Below are positions 55,511 to 63,383 of a stretch of DNA of 64,000 nt, piece after piece (positions within the stretch are counted from its first letter, which is position 1; every line of letters begins with the position of its first letter). Origin of the DNA: Mycobacterium lacus (lineage in GTDB: Bacteria > Actinomycetota > Actinomycetes > Mycobacteriales > Mycobacteriaceae); contig NZ_AP022581.1 in NCBI RefSeq assembly GCF_010731535.1, forward strand, positions 1,683,952 to 1,747,951. Reading direction: 5' to 3'. The translations under genes were made by a program, and so were the position numbers. A model generated the notes under the pieces. That model was given only the letters and a program-made list of their open reading frames with translations, searched no databases and was not told where the DNA came from.

Positions 55511-56676
55511 GGCGCGCATTTTGCGCACGAGGCCGATACCGGGCCCGGCAGGGGCTGGCGCTGCTGGGGGCTGCCGTGGCGGTGACGTCGTGCGCGAACT
55601 GGCGCGGAATCGCCAACGTGCCGATGCCCGGCGGCCCGGGCAGCGGGCGCGGCTCTTACACCGTCTACGTGCAGATGCCCGACACGCTGGCCCTGAACGA
55701 CAACAGCCGGGTGCGGGTGGCCGATGTCTTCGTGGGCACGGTGCGCGCGATCCAACTGAAGAACTGGGTCGCCACGCTGACACTGCGCCTGGACAAGAGC
55801 GTCAAGTTACCGAAAAACGCCACCGCCAAGATCGGGCAGACAAGCCTGCTGGGTTCTCAGCATGTGGAACTCGCCGCGCCGCCCAACCCGTCCCCGGATC
55901 GACTACAGGACGGCGACACCATCCCGCTGAAAAACTCGTCCGCATACCCGACGACCGAGCAGACGCTGGCCAGTCTCGCCATGATCTTGCGCGCAGGCGG
56001 CGTCCCGAACATCGAAACACTGCAGAACGAGGTCTATAACGTCGTGACCGGGCGGGCCGACCAGATCCGTGCCTTCCTAGGCAAGCTGGACACCTTCACC
56101 GCCCGGCTCGACGAACAACGCGAGGACATCACCCGAGCCATCGATTCCACCGACCGGCTATTGGCATATGTGAGTCGCCGCTCGGACGTTCTGGATCGCG
56201 TCCTCACCGAATTCCCACCGCTGATCAAACATTTCGCCGACAAGCAGAACCTCTTGCTCGACGCGGTTGACGCGACGGGGGCGTTCAGCCGGGTTGCCGA
56301 CCAATACCTGTCCGCCTCGCGGAGCGACCTCCACCAGGATCTGCTGTCGCTGCAGTGCCCGTTGCGGGAACTCGGCCGTGCCGCACCATATCTGATCCGC
56401 GCACTCAAGCTGATCCTCGTCCGGCCGTTCGACCTAGACGCCGTGCCTAAGTCGTTCCGCGGCGACTACTTCAACCTGTCGCTGACGCTCGACCTGACGC
56501 TGAGCGCTGTCGACAACGCGATCCTCACCGGGACGGGGTTCTCCGGAGCGCTGCGCGCGCTCGAGCAATCGTGGGGCCGCGACCCCGAAACGATGATCCC
56601 CGACGTCCGGTACACACCGAACCCCAACGACGTCCCGGGCGGGCCGCTGGTCGAAAGGGCGGACCGGCAATGCTGA
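55507..56676 (+). CDS. mceE: Mce family lipoprotein E (LprK/LprN type)
   Basis: 389 residues. The N-terminus has arginines, a hydrophobic core (GLALLGAAVAVTSC) and a lipobox ending in Cys (VTSC, residue ~29), so it is a lipoprotein, as MceE proteins usually are. The MCE domain runs from DTLALNDNSRVRVADVFVGTVRAI to LLGSQHVELAAP. A coiled-coil region and a C-terminal domain containing LLSLQCPLRELGRAAPYLIRALKL follow. It overlaps mceD by 4 bases and mceF by 7. Confidence 0.92.
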   Translation: MRRAFCARGRYRARQGLALLGAAVAVTSCANWRGIANVPMPGGPGSGRGSYTVYVQMPDTLALNDNSRVRVADVFVGTVRAIQLKNWVATLTLRLDKSVKLPKNATAKIGQTSLLGSQHVELAAPPNPSPDRLQDGDTIPLKNSSAYPTTEQTLASLAMILRAGGVPNIETLQNEVYNVVTGRADQIRAFLGKLDTFTARLDEQREDITRAIDSTDRLLAYVSRRSDVLDRVLTEFPPLIKHFADKQNLLLDAVDATGAFSRVADQYLSASRSDLHQDLLSLQCPLRELGRAAPYLIRALKLILVRPFDLDAVPKSFRGDYFNLSLTLDLTLSAVDNAILTGTGFSGALRALEQSWGRDPETMIPDVRYTPNPNDVPGGPLVERADRQC

Positions 56677-58220
56677 CCCGCTTAGTCTGGCGACAGCTGA
56701 TCCTGTTCAGCATCATCAGTGTCATCACAGCGGTTGCGCTGGGCGGGTACTACCTGCGGATTCCCACTGCGGTAGGGATCGGCCAATACACGCTGAAGGC
56801 GGACCTGCCCGCGTCGGGCGGTCTGTACAGGACGGCCAACGTGACTTATCGCGGTGAAACTATCGGCACGGTCACCGCCGTCGAGCCGACCGAGAGGGGC
56901 GCGCGGGTGACCATGAGCATCGGCAATCGCTACAAGATCCCGATCGACGCGTCCGCGAACGTGCATTCGGTGTCGGCGGTCGGTGAGCAATATCTGGACC
57001 TGGTGTCAGTCGGCAACCCGGGCAGGTACTTCTCGCCGGGACAGACCATTGCCACAGGCACCGTGCCCACGGAGATCGGGCCGGCGCTGGACGCCGCCAA
57101 CCGCGGGCTGGCCGCGCTGCCCAAGGACAAGATCGCCGCGTTGCTCGATGAAACAGCCCAAGCGGTCGGCGGGTTGGGCCCCGCGCTACAACGCCTGGTC
57201 GATGCGACGCAGGCGATCGCCGGCGACTTCAAGACCAACATCTCTGATATCGACGACATCATCCAAAACTCCGGGCCGATTATCGACAGCCAGGTCGACT
57301 CGGGTGGCGCGATCGAGCGCTGGGCGCATAACCTAAACATCCTGGCCGCGCAGGGCGCGCAAGCCGACGAGCACGTGCACCGCATCCTGACCCAAGCGGC
57401 GCCGACCGCCGATCAGGTCAACGCGGTGTTCGGCGATGTCCGCGAGTCGCTGCCACAGACGCTGGCAAATCTCGAGATCGTGCTGGACATGCTCAAGCGC
57501 TACCGCAAGGGTGTCGAGCAACTGCTGGTGGCCTACCCGCAGGGCGCCGCCGAAGGACAGACGGTAACAGCGCCTTTTCCGGGCTACGCGGCGCTTGGCA
57601 CCTCGCTGACGATCAACCAACCCCCGCCGTGTCTGACCGGCTTTCTCCCGGCATCCCAGTGGCGGTCTCCCGCGGATACCAGCCTGGCGCCGATGCCGTC
57701 GGGAACATATTGCAAGATCCCGCAAGACACTCCGGCCAACGCCGTGCGCGGGGCACGCAACCTTCCGTGTGTCGATGTCCCCGGTAAACGCGCCGCGACG
57801 CCGCGGGAGTGCCGCGACCCCAATCCGTACGTTCCGATGGGCACCAACCCGTGGTACGGCGATCCGAACCAGCTCCTGACCTGCCCGGCGCCGGCAGCGC
57901 GTTGTGACCAACCCGTGAAGCCGGGGCTGGTGATACCCGCGCCATCGATCAACAACGGCCTCAACCCGGCGCCTTCCGACAGGGTGGCGGGGACACCGCC
58001 TCCCATCAGCGATCCACTGCAGCGGCCGGGATCGGGCACCGTCCAGTGCAACGGGCAGCAGCCAAACCCCTGCGTCTACATCCCCGGCGGGCCGCCCCCG
58101 GCCGTTTACAGCCCGCAGAGCGGTGAACTGATAGGGCCCGACGGTGTCAAGTACGCGGTCGAAAATTCGAGCAAAACAGGAGACGACGGATGGAAGGACA
58201 TGCTGGCGCCGCCCGGCTGA
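56670..58220 (+). CDS. mceF: Mce family protein F
   Basis: 516 residues. Anchor LILFSIISVITAVALGGYYL, MCE domain (ASGGLYRTANVTYRGETIGTVTAV to VGEQYLDLVSVG), helical stretch, and a long C-terminal domain rich in Pro and Cys (PPPCLTGFLP, CDQPVKPGL, CNGQQPNPCVYIPGGPPP). It is the last of the six Mce subunits. No mce-associated membrane protein (mas) gene follows; instead a Phd-like gene starts inside its last ten codons. Confidence 0.92.
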   Translation: MLTRLVWRQLILFSIISVITAVALGGYYLRIPTAVGIGQYTLKADLPASGGLYRTANVTYRGETIGTVTAVEPTERGARVTMSIGNRYKIPIDASANVHSVSAVGEQYLDLVSVGNPGRYFSPGQTIATGTVPTEIGPALDAANRGLAALPKDKIAALLDETAQAVGGLGPALQRLVDATQAIAGDFKTNISDIDDIIQNSGPIIDSQVDSGGAIERWAHNLNILAAQGAQADEHVHRILTQAAPTADQVNAVFGDVRESLPQTLANLEIVLDMLKRYRKGVEQLLVAYPQGAAEGQTVTAPFPGYAALGTSLTINQPPPCLTGFLPASQWRSPADTSLAPMPSGTYCKIPQDTPANAVRGARNLPCVDVPGKRAATPRECRDPNPYVPMGTNPWYGDPNQLLTCPAPAARCDQPVKPGLVIPAPSINNGLNPAPSDRVAGTPPPISDPLQRPGSGTVQCNGQQPNPCVYIPGGPPPAVYSPQSGELIGPDGVKYAVENSSKTGDDGWKDMLAPPG

Positions 58221-58879
58221 ATCCCCCCGGCGTTGCCGGCGGCTCGTCCGAAGGCATACCGCGGTCGGTTTCAACAACCCCGCGGCCGGCCGGTGAACAC
58301 AGTGATCGGCGCGACACGCGGGAAGTGATTGGCCTAGGCCAACTCCGAAGTGACGCGTGTAACTATCTCGAGCGGGTTGCCGCCGGGGCGACGATCGATA
58401 TTGTCCGTCGGGGCAAGTTGGTGGCACGGATCGTGCCAGTCGGCGACTGGAGGGTGGCTCCGATCCCGGCGCGATCTGTGACAGGCGTGGCACGGGACGC
58501 TGGTGGCTGGGTCGGGCTTGACGAACTGCGAACGCGGGCCGGCCGGTGCTTCGATCGCGTTGCGGCTGGGGAGACGATTTATGTCGTCCGTGGCGGCAGG
58601 TTACTGGCGCGGATCGTGTGTGCCGGTGATCCGAGGATGACCCCCGTTCCAGCGGACACTGGCCAGCGGATCGAGCTTGACGAATTGCGCAAGCGGGCGG
58701 GATGTTATTTCGACAGGGTCACGTCAGGGCAGATGATCGAGGTTGTCCGTCGCGGCAAGCTGGTTGCTCGGATCGTGTCAGTCGCCAAGAACGACGCCCG
58801 CACGAGCCCAATCGCTAGCGCCAGTTCCCGCACCAGGTCGCCGGGGTGTGCCGCGAGTGGTCACTCACCGGTGCAATGA
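58190..58879 (+). CDS. Protein with three tandem Phd/YefM-type antitoxin domains
   Basis: 229 residues. After a disordered ~45-residue start come three similar units: residues 47-84, 108-144 and 161-198. The shared pattern is LxxLRxxAxxYxxRVxxGxxIxxVRxGKLVARIV, which matches the DNA-binding half of Phd/YefM antitoxins. The C-terminal toxin-wrapping segment is absent, and no toxin gene is next to it. GGAG precedes the ATG by 8 bases and the start overlaps mceF by 31 bases, so it is translated from the mce message. It could be a multivalent DNA-binding regulator or an immunity-type remnant. Confidence 0.75.
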   Translation: MEGHAGAARLNPPGVAGGSSEGIPRSVSTTPRPAGEHSDRRDTREVIGLGQLRSDACNYLERVAAGATIDIVRRGKLVARIVPVGDWRVAPIPARSVTGVARDAGGWVGLDELRTRAGRCFDRVAAGETIYVVRGGRLLARIVCAGDPRMTPVPADTGQRIELDELRKRAGCYFDRVTSGQMIEVVRRGKLVARIVSVAKNDARTSPIASASSRTRSPGCAASGHSPVQ

Positions 58880-59251
58880 AGCTCGACGATCCGGCCCGAC
58901 GGGACCCTGGCCAGCGCAGCGTTATGAGCAGCCGCCGCGGTCAATCCCCAGTCGGCGCCCCACCGGTCAGACCCGAGAGCCAAAGCGACGCAACCATTTC
59001 GAGCCCACGACGCGACGGTGCAACCGTCGCCGTGCTGCTGGCAATTGCCCAGCGCGATGTGCGTGGCCTCCTCCATCGTGGCGGCGTTGTTGGCCCAACC
59101 CGTCCAGCCGGTGATGGGGGAGTAGGCGACCATGGCCGTAGTGGTCAATTCCTACCGCCTGCGCAGCGGGTGACAGCGCGACCGCACCGCTGAAGAGAGC
59201 GGCGCGGGCACCGGCCTCGGCGATCAACGTGTAGCTGCGGTGGCTGATCAT
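58861..59251 (-). pseudogene. DUF4189 secreted protein, apparently frameshifted
   Basis: From ATG 59251 the first ~35 codons encode a signal peptide (RSYTLIAEAGARAALFSGAV, then ALSPAAQAV). The frame then changes near 59146, and the other frame (to stop 58861) encodes a clean DUF4189 domain: TAMVAYSPITGWTGWANN, ALGNCQQHGDGCTVASW and CVALALGSDRWGADWG. DUF4189 proteins are small secreted mycobacterial proteins with two disulfides. Either a one-base indel broke the gene, or the assembly has an error. A start at TTG 59148 or ATG 59133 without a signal peptide is less likely. It converges on the triple-antitoxin gene with a 19-base overlap. Confidence 0.65.
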
Positions 59252-59385
59252 TGCAGGACCTCGTGAGCTGTTTTGGTGGACGAACTCAGCTTCGGATGCG
59301 GCGCTTGCGAAATCCTCAAAATCCTTGGCGTGCAACCGGTCTCGCCAGGGACGGGCGCGAACCTGAGCTGCGCTTGTTCGGATGC

Positions 59386-59964
59386 CTACGCTGTGCTGTT
59401 CCGCTCGATCCACTGGGTGAGCGCATCCTCGAGCGCGGCCGCAATGCCCACACCGGCGGTGTGGGCGGCCTGCTGGAATCGCTCGACCAACTCCGTCGGG
59501 ACCGAGGCGTTTACGTTGGAGCGTGGCGGTTTTGGCTTCGGCGGCTGGGCGGCAGGCACGTGTTGGGCGGCAGTCGCCTCCATGATTTCGCGCAGTGCGG
59601 GTATCTCGTCGAGCAAGCGGGCGAGATCATCGCGCTCGATACGCAGCACATCGGCCGGCCCGATCGTCGTCACGGTCGCGGAACGCAATTTCCCACGGCG
59701 GAGCGCAGATTCGCCGATCACCTCGCCCGGCCCCAACACAGCAATGCGGTCCTGGCCGACATACACCCCCACCTCCCCGCTGAGCAGGATGTAGCAAGCG
59801 TCGGACGGAGTCTGCTCACGAATCAGCGGCCATGGCACCGACTGCGAAGTGTGATGTGCCGCTCGGACGAGACGCTCCAACTCATCATCCGTGAACTTGT
59901 CGAATGCGGCGAACTCGCGTAGCCGACGTGCGTCTTGCTTTGCACGTCCCTCGTCGTCGACCAT
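59386..59964 (-). CDS. Cyclic-nucleotide-binding-domain protein
   Basis: 192 residues. Residues ~25-125 form a cNMP-binding beta-roll: FDKFTDDELERLVRAAHHT, CYILLSGEVGVYVGQDRIAVLGPGEVIGESALRRGKLRSATV (interrupted only by strand turns), with the phosphate-binding GExxGE-like segment GEVIGESAL. The arginine expected in the cassette is present (LRRGKLRSAT). A Pro/Lys linker and a helix of ~35 residues end the chain. No enzyme or HTH domain is attached, so it may be a small sensor or scaffold. It lies alone between the DUF4189 gene and gabD2. Confidence 0.85.
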   Translation of the reverse strand: MVDDEGRAKQDARRLREFAAFDKFTDDELERLVRAAHHTSQSVPWPLIREQTPSDACYILLSGEVGVYVGQDRIAVLGPGEVIGESALRRGKLRSATVTTIGPADVLRIERDDLARLLDEIPALREIMEATAAQHVPAAQPPKPKPPRSNVNASVPTELVERFQQAAHTAGVGIAAALEDALTQWIERNSTA

Positions 59965-60071
59965 AGTGGGCTCCCGATATGGAATGCGACACTGACATCG
60001 AGGAGCCTAACGCGGATTTTGCCGTAGTAGTGGCAAGTCAGAGCGTGTCAGCGAATGCAAGAGCTCCGCCG

Positions 60072-61628
60072 TTACCTCCGACCGGGAAGCTTCATCACCG
60101 TGCGCACTATCGGCAATAGCGACTTCTGCCAAAGGGTCGCCGGAATGCCAAAGGGCGGATCGAGATTGAACACGCGCGCGGCCGCGATCGTTTGCGACTC
60201 GGTGTATTTCAACAGGCCCTCGGGGCCGTGCCTGCGGCCGACGCCGGACAAGCCCATCCCGCCCATCGGCGCGCTGAGGCTGCCCCACGCGAACGCGTAA
60301 CCCTCGTCGACGTTGACCGTCCCTGACCGCAACCGCGCAGCGATCTTCTGGCCCTCGGCGGTGGAGCGGGCCCACACGCTGGCGTTGAGCCCGTAGTCGG
60401 TGTCGTTGGCTTTCGCAACGGCCTCATCCACATCGGCGACCGGGTAGATCGAAACGAGCGGCCCGAAGGTCTCGTTGGCCGCGCACTCCATCTCCGGCGT
60501 GACGTCGGTGAGCACGGTGGGCTCGTAGAACAGCGGCCCGATGTCTGGCCGAGCTTTGCCGCCCGCAATTACCTTGGCGCCCTTGGCCGTTGCGTCGTTC
60601 ACGTGGCACGACACCGTCTCCAGCTGACTCGCCGAGATCAGGCTACCCATGTCCACCGAGAAGTCATACGAGGTGCCGAGCTTCATGCTCCGCACCGCGG
60701 CGCCGAACTTGCTCGTGAACTCGTCGGCGATGTCCTTCTCCACATAAATCCGTTCGATGGAGATGCACAGTTGGCCCGCGTTCGAGAAGCAGGCGCGGGT
60801 GGCCGCCTTGGCGACCTTGTCGAGGTTGGCTCCTTGCGCGACGATCATCGCGTTCTTGCCCCCAAGCTCGGCCGAGAAACCGATGAGCCGGCGGCCCGCA
60901 TGTTCTGCGAGCCGACTGCCAGTTGCGGACGAGCCGGTGAACATCAGGTAGTCGCAGTTGTCGGTGATTGCGGTGCCGACCACCGAGCCGGGACCGGGCA
61001 CGATCGCGTACAGCGCTCGCGGCAGGCCGGCCTTGTACAGCAACTCGGCACAAGCCAGCGCGCAGTACGGCGTCTGGCTGTCGGGCTTGAGCACCACCGC
61101 GTTGCCCGCGAGAAGAGCGGGCACCGAGTCGGACGCCGTGAGCGTCATGGGGTAGTTCCACGGCGAAATCACCCCGACGACGCCCTTGGGCTGATAGCCA
61201 ACCGTGGTCTTGCCGATAGCCGGGAGCAGCGGCTGCACCGTGCGCGGCTTGAGCAGGTCGGCGCTGACGCGCGCGTAGTAGTTCGCGTTCGCGATCAGAT
61301 CGACGATTTCCTCCTGCGCCGCCCATCGGGCCTTGCCCGCCTCGGCCTGCAGGAGGTCCATGAGGAACTCGCGATTCTCGATGACCAGGTCGCGATAACG
61401 GCGGATGATCTCAACGCGCTCGGCGACCGAACGCTTGGCCCAAGCAATCTGTGCCGCCCGGGCTTCGGCGAATGCCGCTTCGACGTCTTCGGCCGTGCCG
61501 ACCGGGATCGTGGTCAGCGGCTTGCCGGTGAAGACCTCATCGATCGTCGTGGTCTGGCGCGCGTCGACGTCTTTGATGGAAGCCAGCTGACGCAAGCGGT
61601 CGAAGACCTCGGCTGACGGTGCAGGCAT
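60072..61628 (-). CDS. gabD2: Succinate-semialdehyde dehydrogenase
   Basis: 518 residues, the size of M. tuberculosis GabD2 (Rv1731). The aldehyde dehydrogenase marks are YQPKGVVGVISPWNYPMTL, LTGSSATGSRLAEHAG (with FTGSS), the catalytic Glu in SAELGGKNAMIV and the catalytic Cys in FSNAGQLCISIERI. It oxidizes succinate semialdehyde to succinate with NADP, next to 2-oxoglutarate metabolism. Substrate choice is taken from the ortholog, since other aldehydes cannot be excluded by sequence. Confidence 0.92.
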   Translation of the reverse strand: MPAPSAEVFDRLRQLASIKDVDARQTTTIDEVFTGKPLTTIPVGTAEDVEAAFAEARAAQIAWAKRSVAERVEIIRRYRDLVIENREFLMDLLQAEAGKARWAAQEEIVDLIANANYYARVSADLLKPRTVQPLLPAIGKTTVGYQPKGVVGVISPWNYPMTLTASDSVPALLAGNAVVLKPDSQTPYCALACAELLYKAGLPRALYAIVPGPGSVVGTAITDNCDYLMFTGSSATGSRLAEHAGRRLIGFSAELGGKNAMIVAQGANLDKVAKAATRACFSNAGQLCISIERIYVEKDIADEFTSKFGAAVRSMKLGTSYDFSVDMGSLISASQLETVSCHVNDATAKGAKVIAGGKARPDIGPLFYEPTVLTDVTPEMECAANETFGPLVSIYPVADVDEAVAKANDTDYGLNASVWARSTAEGQKIAARLRSGTVNVDEGYAFAWGSLSAPMGGMGLSGVGRRHGPEGLLKYTESQTIAAARVFNLDPPFGIPATLWQKSLLPIVRTVMKLPGRR

Positions 61629-61701
61629 GTCGTTACCTCTCGAAGTAGCGCAGGCGTTCAGGGCATCAGACTATCGGTCGGCAATGCCAGGCCCCGGATG
61701 G

Positions 61702-62091
61702 TCAGGCAAGCAGCTCGATGTCTGCGTCATGGCCATGGGATTGAGCGAGTCGCTCGTCGCACGTGACGAGCGGCGCCTCGAGGCCCTCGGCGAGGGCGAC
61801 GTACATTCCGTCGGCCACGGTATGAGTGTGTCGTAATTGGTAGGCGCGCTGGGCAAGTGCTTTTGTGGGCCAACGCCGAACCGGCAGGCTTTGGAAGTCG
61901 GCAACGCTGACGAGTCCTTCATGGTCGCTGAGCAGCCGGCGGATGACCGCTCGGCGTATCGCGCCGATCGCCTCCACATCGAAATGGGCAGGGGCATGCA
62001 GTGCTTCACCGCGCAGGCGCCGGGCGACCGCGGCGCCCGAGCCCGTCGCGAGCACCAGCTCGACGGCAGCCGAGGCGTCCAACACGATCAT
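61702..62091 (-). CDS. vapC: VapC-type PIN-domain toxin (second pair)
   Basis: 129 residues. PIN motif residues: Asp in MIVLDASAAVELVL, Glu in HFDVEAIGAIRR, Asp in LRHTHTVADGMYVALAE and Asp in LVTCDERLAQSHG. It overlaps the vapB stop by 4 bases and is a typical ribonuclease toxin. Confidence 0.9.
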   Translation of the reverse strand: MIVLDASAAVELVLATGSGAAVARRLRGEALHAPAHFDVEAIGAIRRAVIRRLLSDHEGLVSVADFQSLPVRRWPTKALAQRAYQLRHTHTVADGMYVALAEGLEAPLVTCDERLAQSHGHDADIELLA

Positions 62092-62315
62092 TCGGATCGG
62101 GCTTCGGCGACCAATTCGGCGGCGTTCGTGCCGAGGTCGCGGCGCGGCAGCGACGCGAGGCGGTCGAGGACGTCGTCGAGGGTCGGCTCTCCGGCGATTT
62201 CGCCGAGCCGGGCAAGCAGGAAATCGCTGAGGCTCATCCGCTGTGCCGCCGCTCGGGCCTTCAGTTCGTGGACAAGTTCATCGGGCACATTGCGGATCTG
62301 AACCATCATTGGCAT
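62088..62315 (-). CDS. vapB: VapB-type antitoxin, FitA/ribbon-helix-helix (second pair)
   Basis: 75 residues. VQIRNVPDELVHELKARAAAQRMSLSDFLLARL is a ribbon-helix-helix DNA-binding domain, and the acidic tail (PTLDDVLDRLASLPRRDL) binds the toxin. The ATG at 62315 is 6 bases after TATGCT (minus strand), so the message may be leaderless. ATGs at 62309 and 62306 are alternatives. Confidence 0.88.
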   Translation of the reverse strand: MPMMVQIRNVPDELVHELKARAAAQRMSLSDFLLARLGEIAGEPTLDDVLDRLASLPRRDLGTNAAELVAEARSE

Positions 62316-62337
62316 GCTATCAGCATAGCAAGCATGC
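62312..62337. promoter_or_regulatory. Operator/promoter of the second vapBC pair
   Basis: GCATGCT (62312-62318) and AGCATGC (62331-62337) form an outer inverted repeat, and TGCTAT/ATAGCA (62315-62320, 62325-62330) an inner one. They overlap the putative -10 TATGCT and the ATG. This is the usual design of a self-repressed VapBC promoter. Confidence 0.55.
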
Positions 62338-62409
62338 TTAGCACATGCGACCGCAGACCTTTGGGTCGCTTTGGAAAGCGTGGCGCCTCGGCAGGGTCAC
62401 GCGCATCGA

Positions 62410-63102
62410 TCATCCGGTGGTGGGGCTCATCGAGCCGATGTAATAGGTTTCGTGCCCGGTCGGGTATCCGCCGCCGTCGGTGGCGATATGAACATGGTCG
62501 TAGTGGTTGAGGGTCTCTGAGCCGTAGTCCGCCGTCCAGCTCGGCGCGCCGATGCCGGGATAAATCTTCTGCCGCCAGATCACATGGAGCACTCCCCATC
62601 GTTTCGCGTTCGCCAAGGCGTACCCGGCGATTTGGTTGCCGAGCTCGATGCCCTCGGGAGTGTCGTGGTTCGGGATCATCACGTCGATCGCCAACCCGTT
62701 GGGGTGCCACTTCAGGGGATCCTGTCGGAACCCGAAGATGCGGGTGATCTGCGGGAACATCACGCTGATGGCGCGGGCCGCCCAGATGGTCTTGACCTGC
62801 AATCCCTGTTCGGACGCGACGCCGGCAGGCAACGCGAACAGGAATTGCTGGGCGGCGACAGGCGCGTTTGCCGCCAACAGGTCGGCCTCTGCGGGGCTGG
62901 CGGTCTGCGTCACGCCGGCCGGCGCAGGCCCCGGGCTTGTCGGGGTTGCCGCCGGGGTCTCAACGCAGCACGGGCGCTCTGTGCTTTGGGCGTAGAGCAT
63001 GGCGGCGGAGACGGCGAGCGAGGCCGCGAATGCCAACCAGCGGCCCCGGCCGTTGGCGACCACGGCTATGCGCACGAACAGCAGCTTAGTGTCGGGTGGC
63101 AC
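62410..63102 (-). CDS. Secreted protein with M15/ARB_07466-like C-terminal domain
   Basis: 230 residues from a GTG. The first ~40 residues hold a signal/anchor segment (GRGRWLAFAASLAVSAAMLY), followed by CC and a Pro/Thr-rich linker. The C-terminal ~130 residues have KWHPNGLAIDVMIPNHDTP and LNHYDHVHIATDGGG, matching the zinc-site layout (H-x6-D, H-x-H) of M15-type peptidases. Such proteins are common in mycobacteria, and a cell-wall peptide target is plausible but unproven. GTG at 63075 is an alternative start. Confidence 0.75.
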   Translation of the reverse strand: MPPDTKLLFVRIAVVANGRGRWLAFAASLAVSAAMLYAQSTERPCCVETPAATPTSPGPAPAGVTQTASPAEADLLAANAPVAAQQFLFALPAGVASEQGLQVKTIWAARAISVMFPQITRIFGFRQDPLKWHPNGLAIDVMIPNHDTPEGIELGNQIAGYALANAKRWGVLHVIWRQKIYPGIGAPSWTADYGSETLNHYDHVHIATDGGGYPTGHETYYIGSMSPTTG

Positions 63103-63136
63103 CCGGTTGGCAATCTTCTCCTACCGTGAAAGCGTG

Positions 63137-63373
63137 GTGAGCGGCAGCGACATCGTCAGCGTCAGGGTCAAGCCCGGCAGTCGGAAGGGCCCGATGGTCG
63201 AGGTCGGCGTCGACACCGACCTGACAATCTACGTGCCCGAGCGGGCCGTGGACGGCAAGGCTAACGCCGCGGTGTCCCGCCTCCTCGCCCAGCATCTCGG
63301 TGTACCCCAGGCGCGGGTGAAGTTGGTGGCCGGCGCCAGAGCACGGCTGAAGCGCTTTCGCGTGCTGCGCTGA
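63137..63373 (+). CDS. DUF167 (YggU) family protein
   Basis: 78 residues from GTG 63137; the GTG three bases upstream is also possible. Family pattern: IVSVRVKPGSRKGPMVE, then LTIYVPERAVDGKANAAVSRLLAQHLGVP and ARVKLVAGARARLKRFRV. The function is unknown in bacteria. It diverges from the secreted-protein gene and converges on the oxidoreductase gene. Confidence 0.85.
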   Translation: MSGSDIVSVRVKPGSRKGPMVEVGVDTDLTIYVPERAVDGKANAAVSRLLAQHLGVPQARVKLVAGARARLKRFRVLR

Positions 63374-63383
63374 GCGCGCCCGC

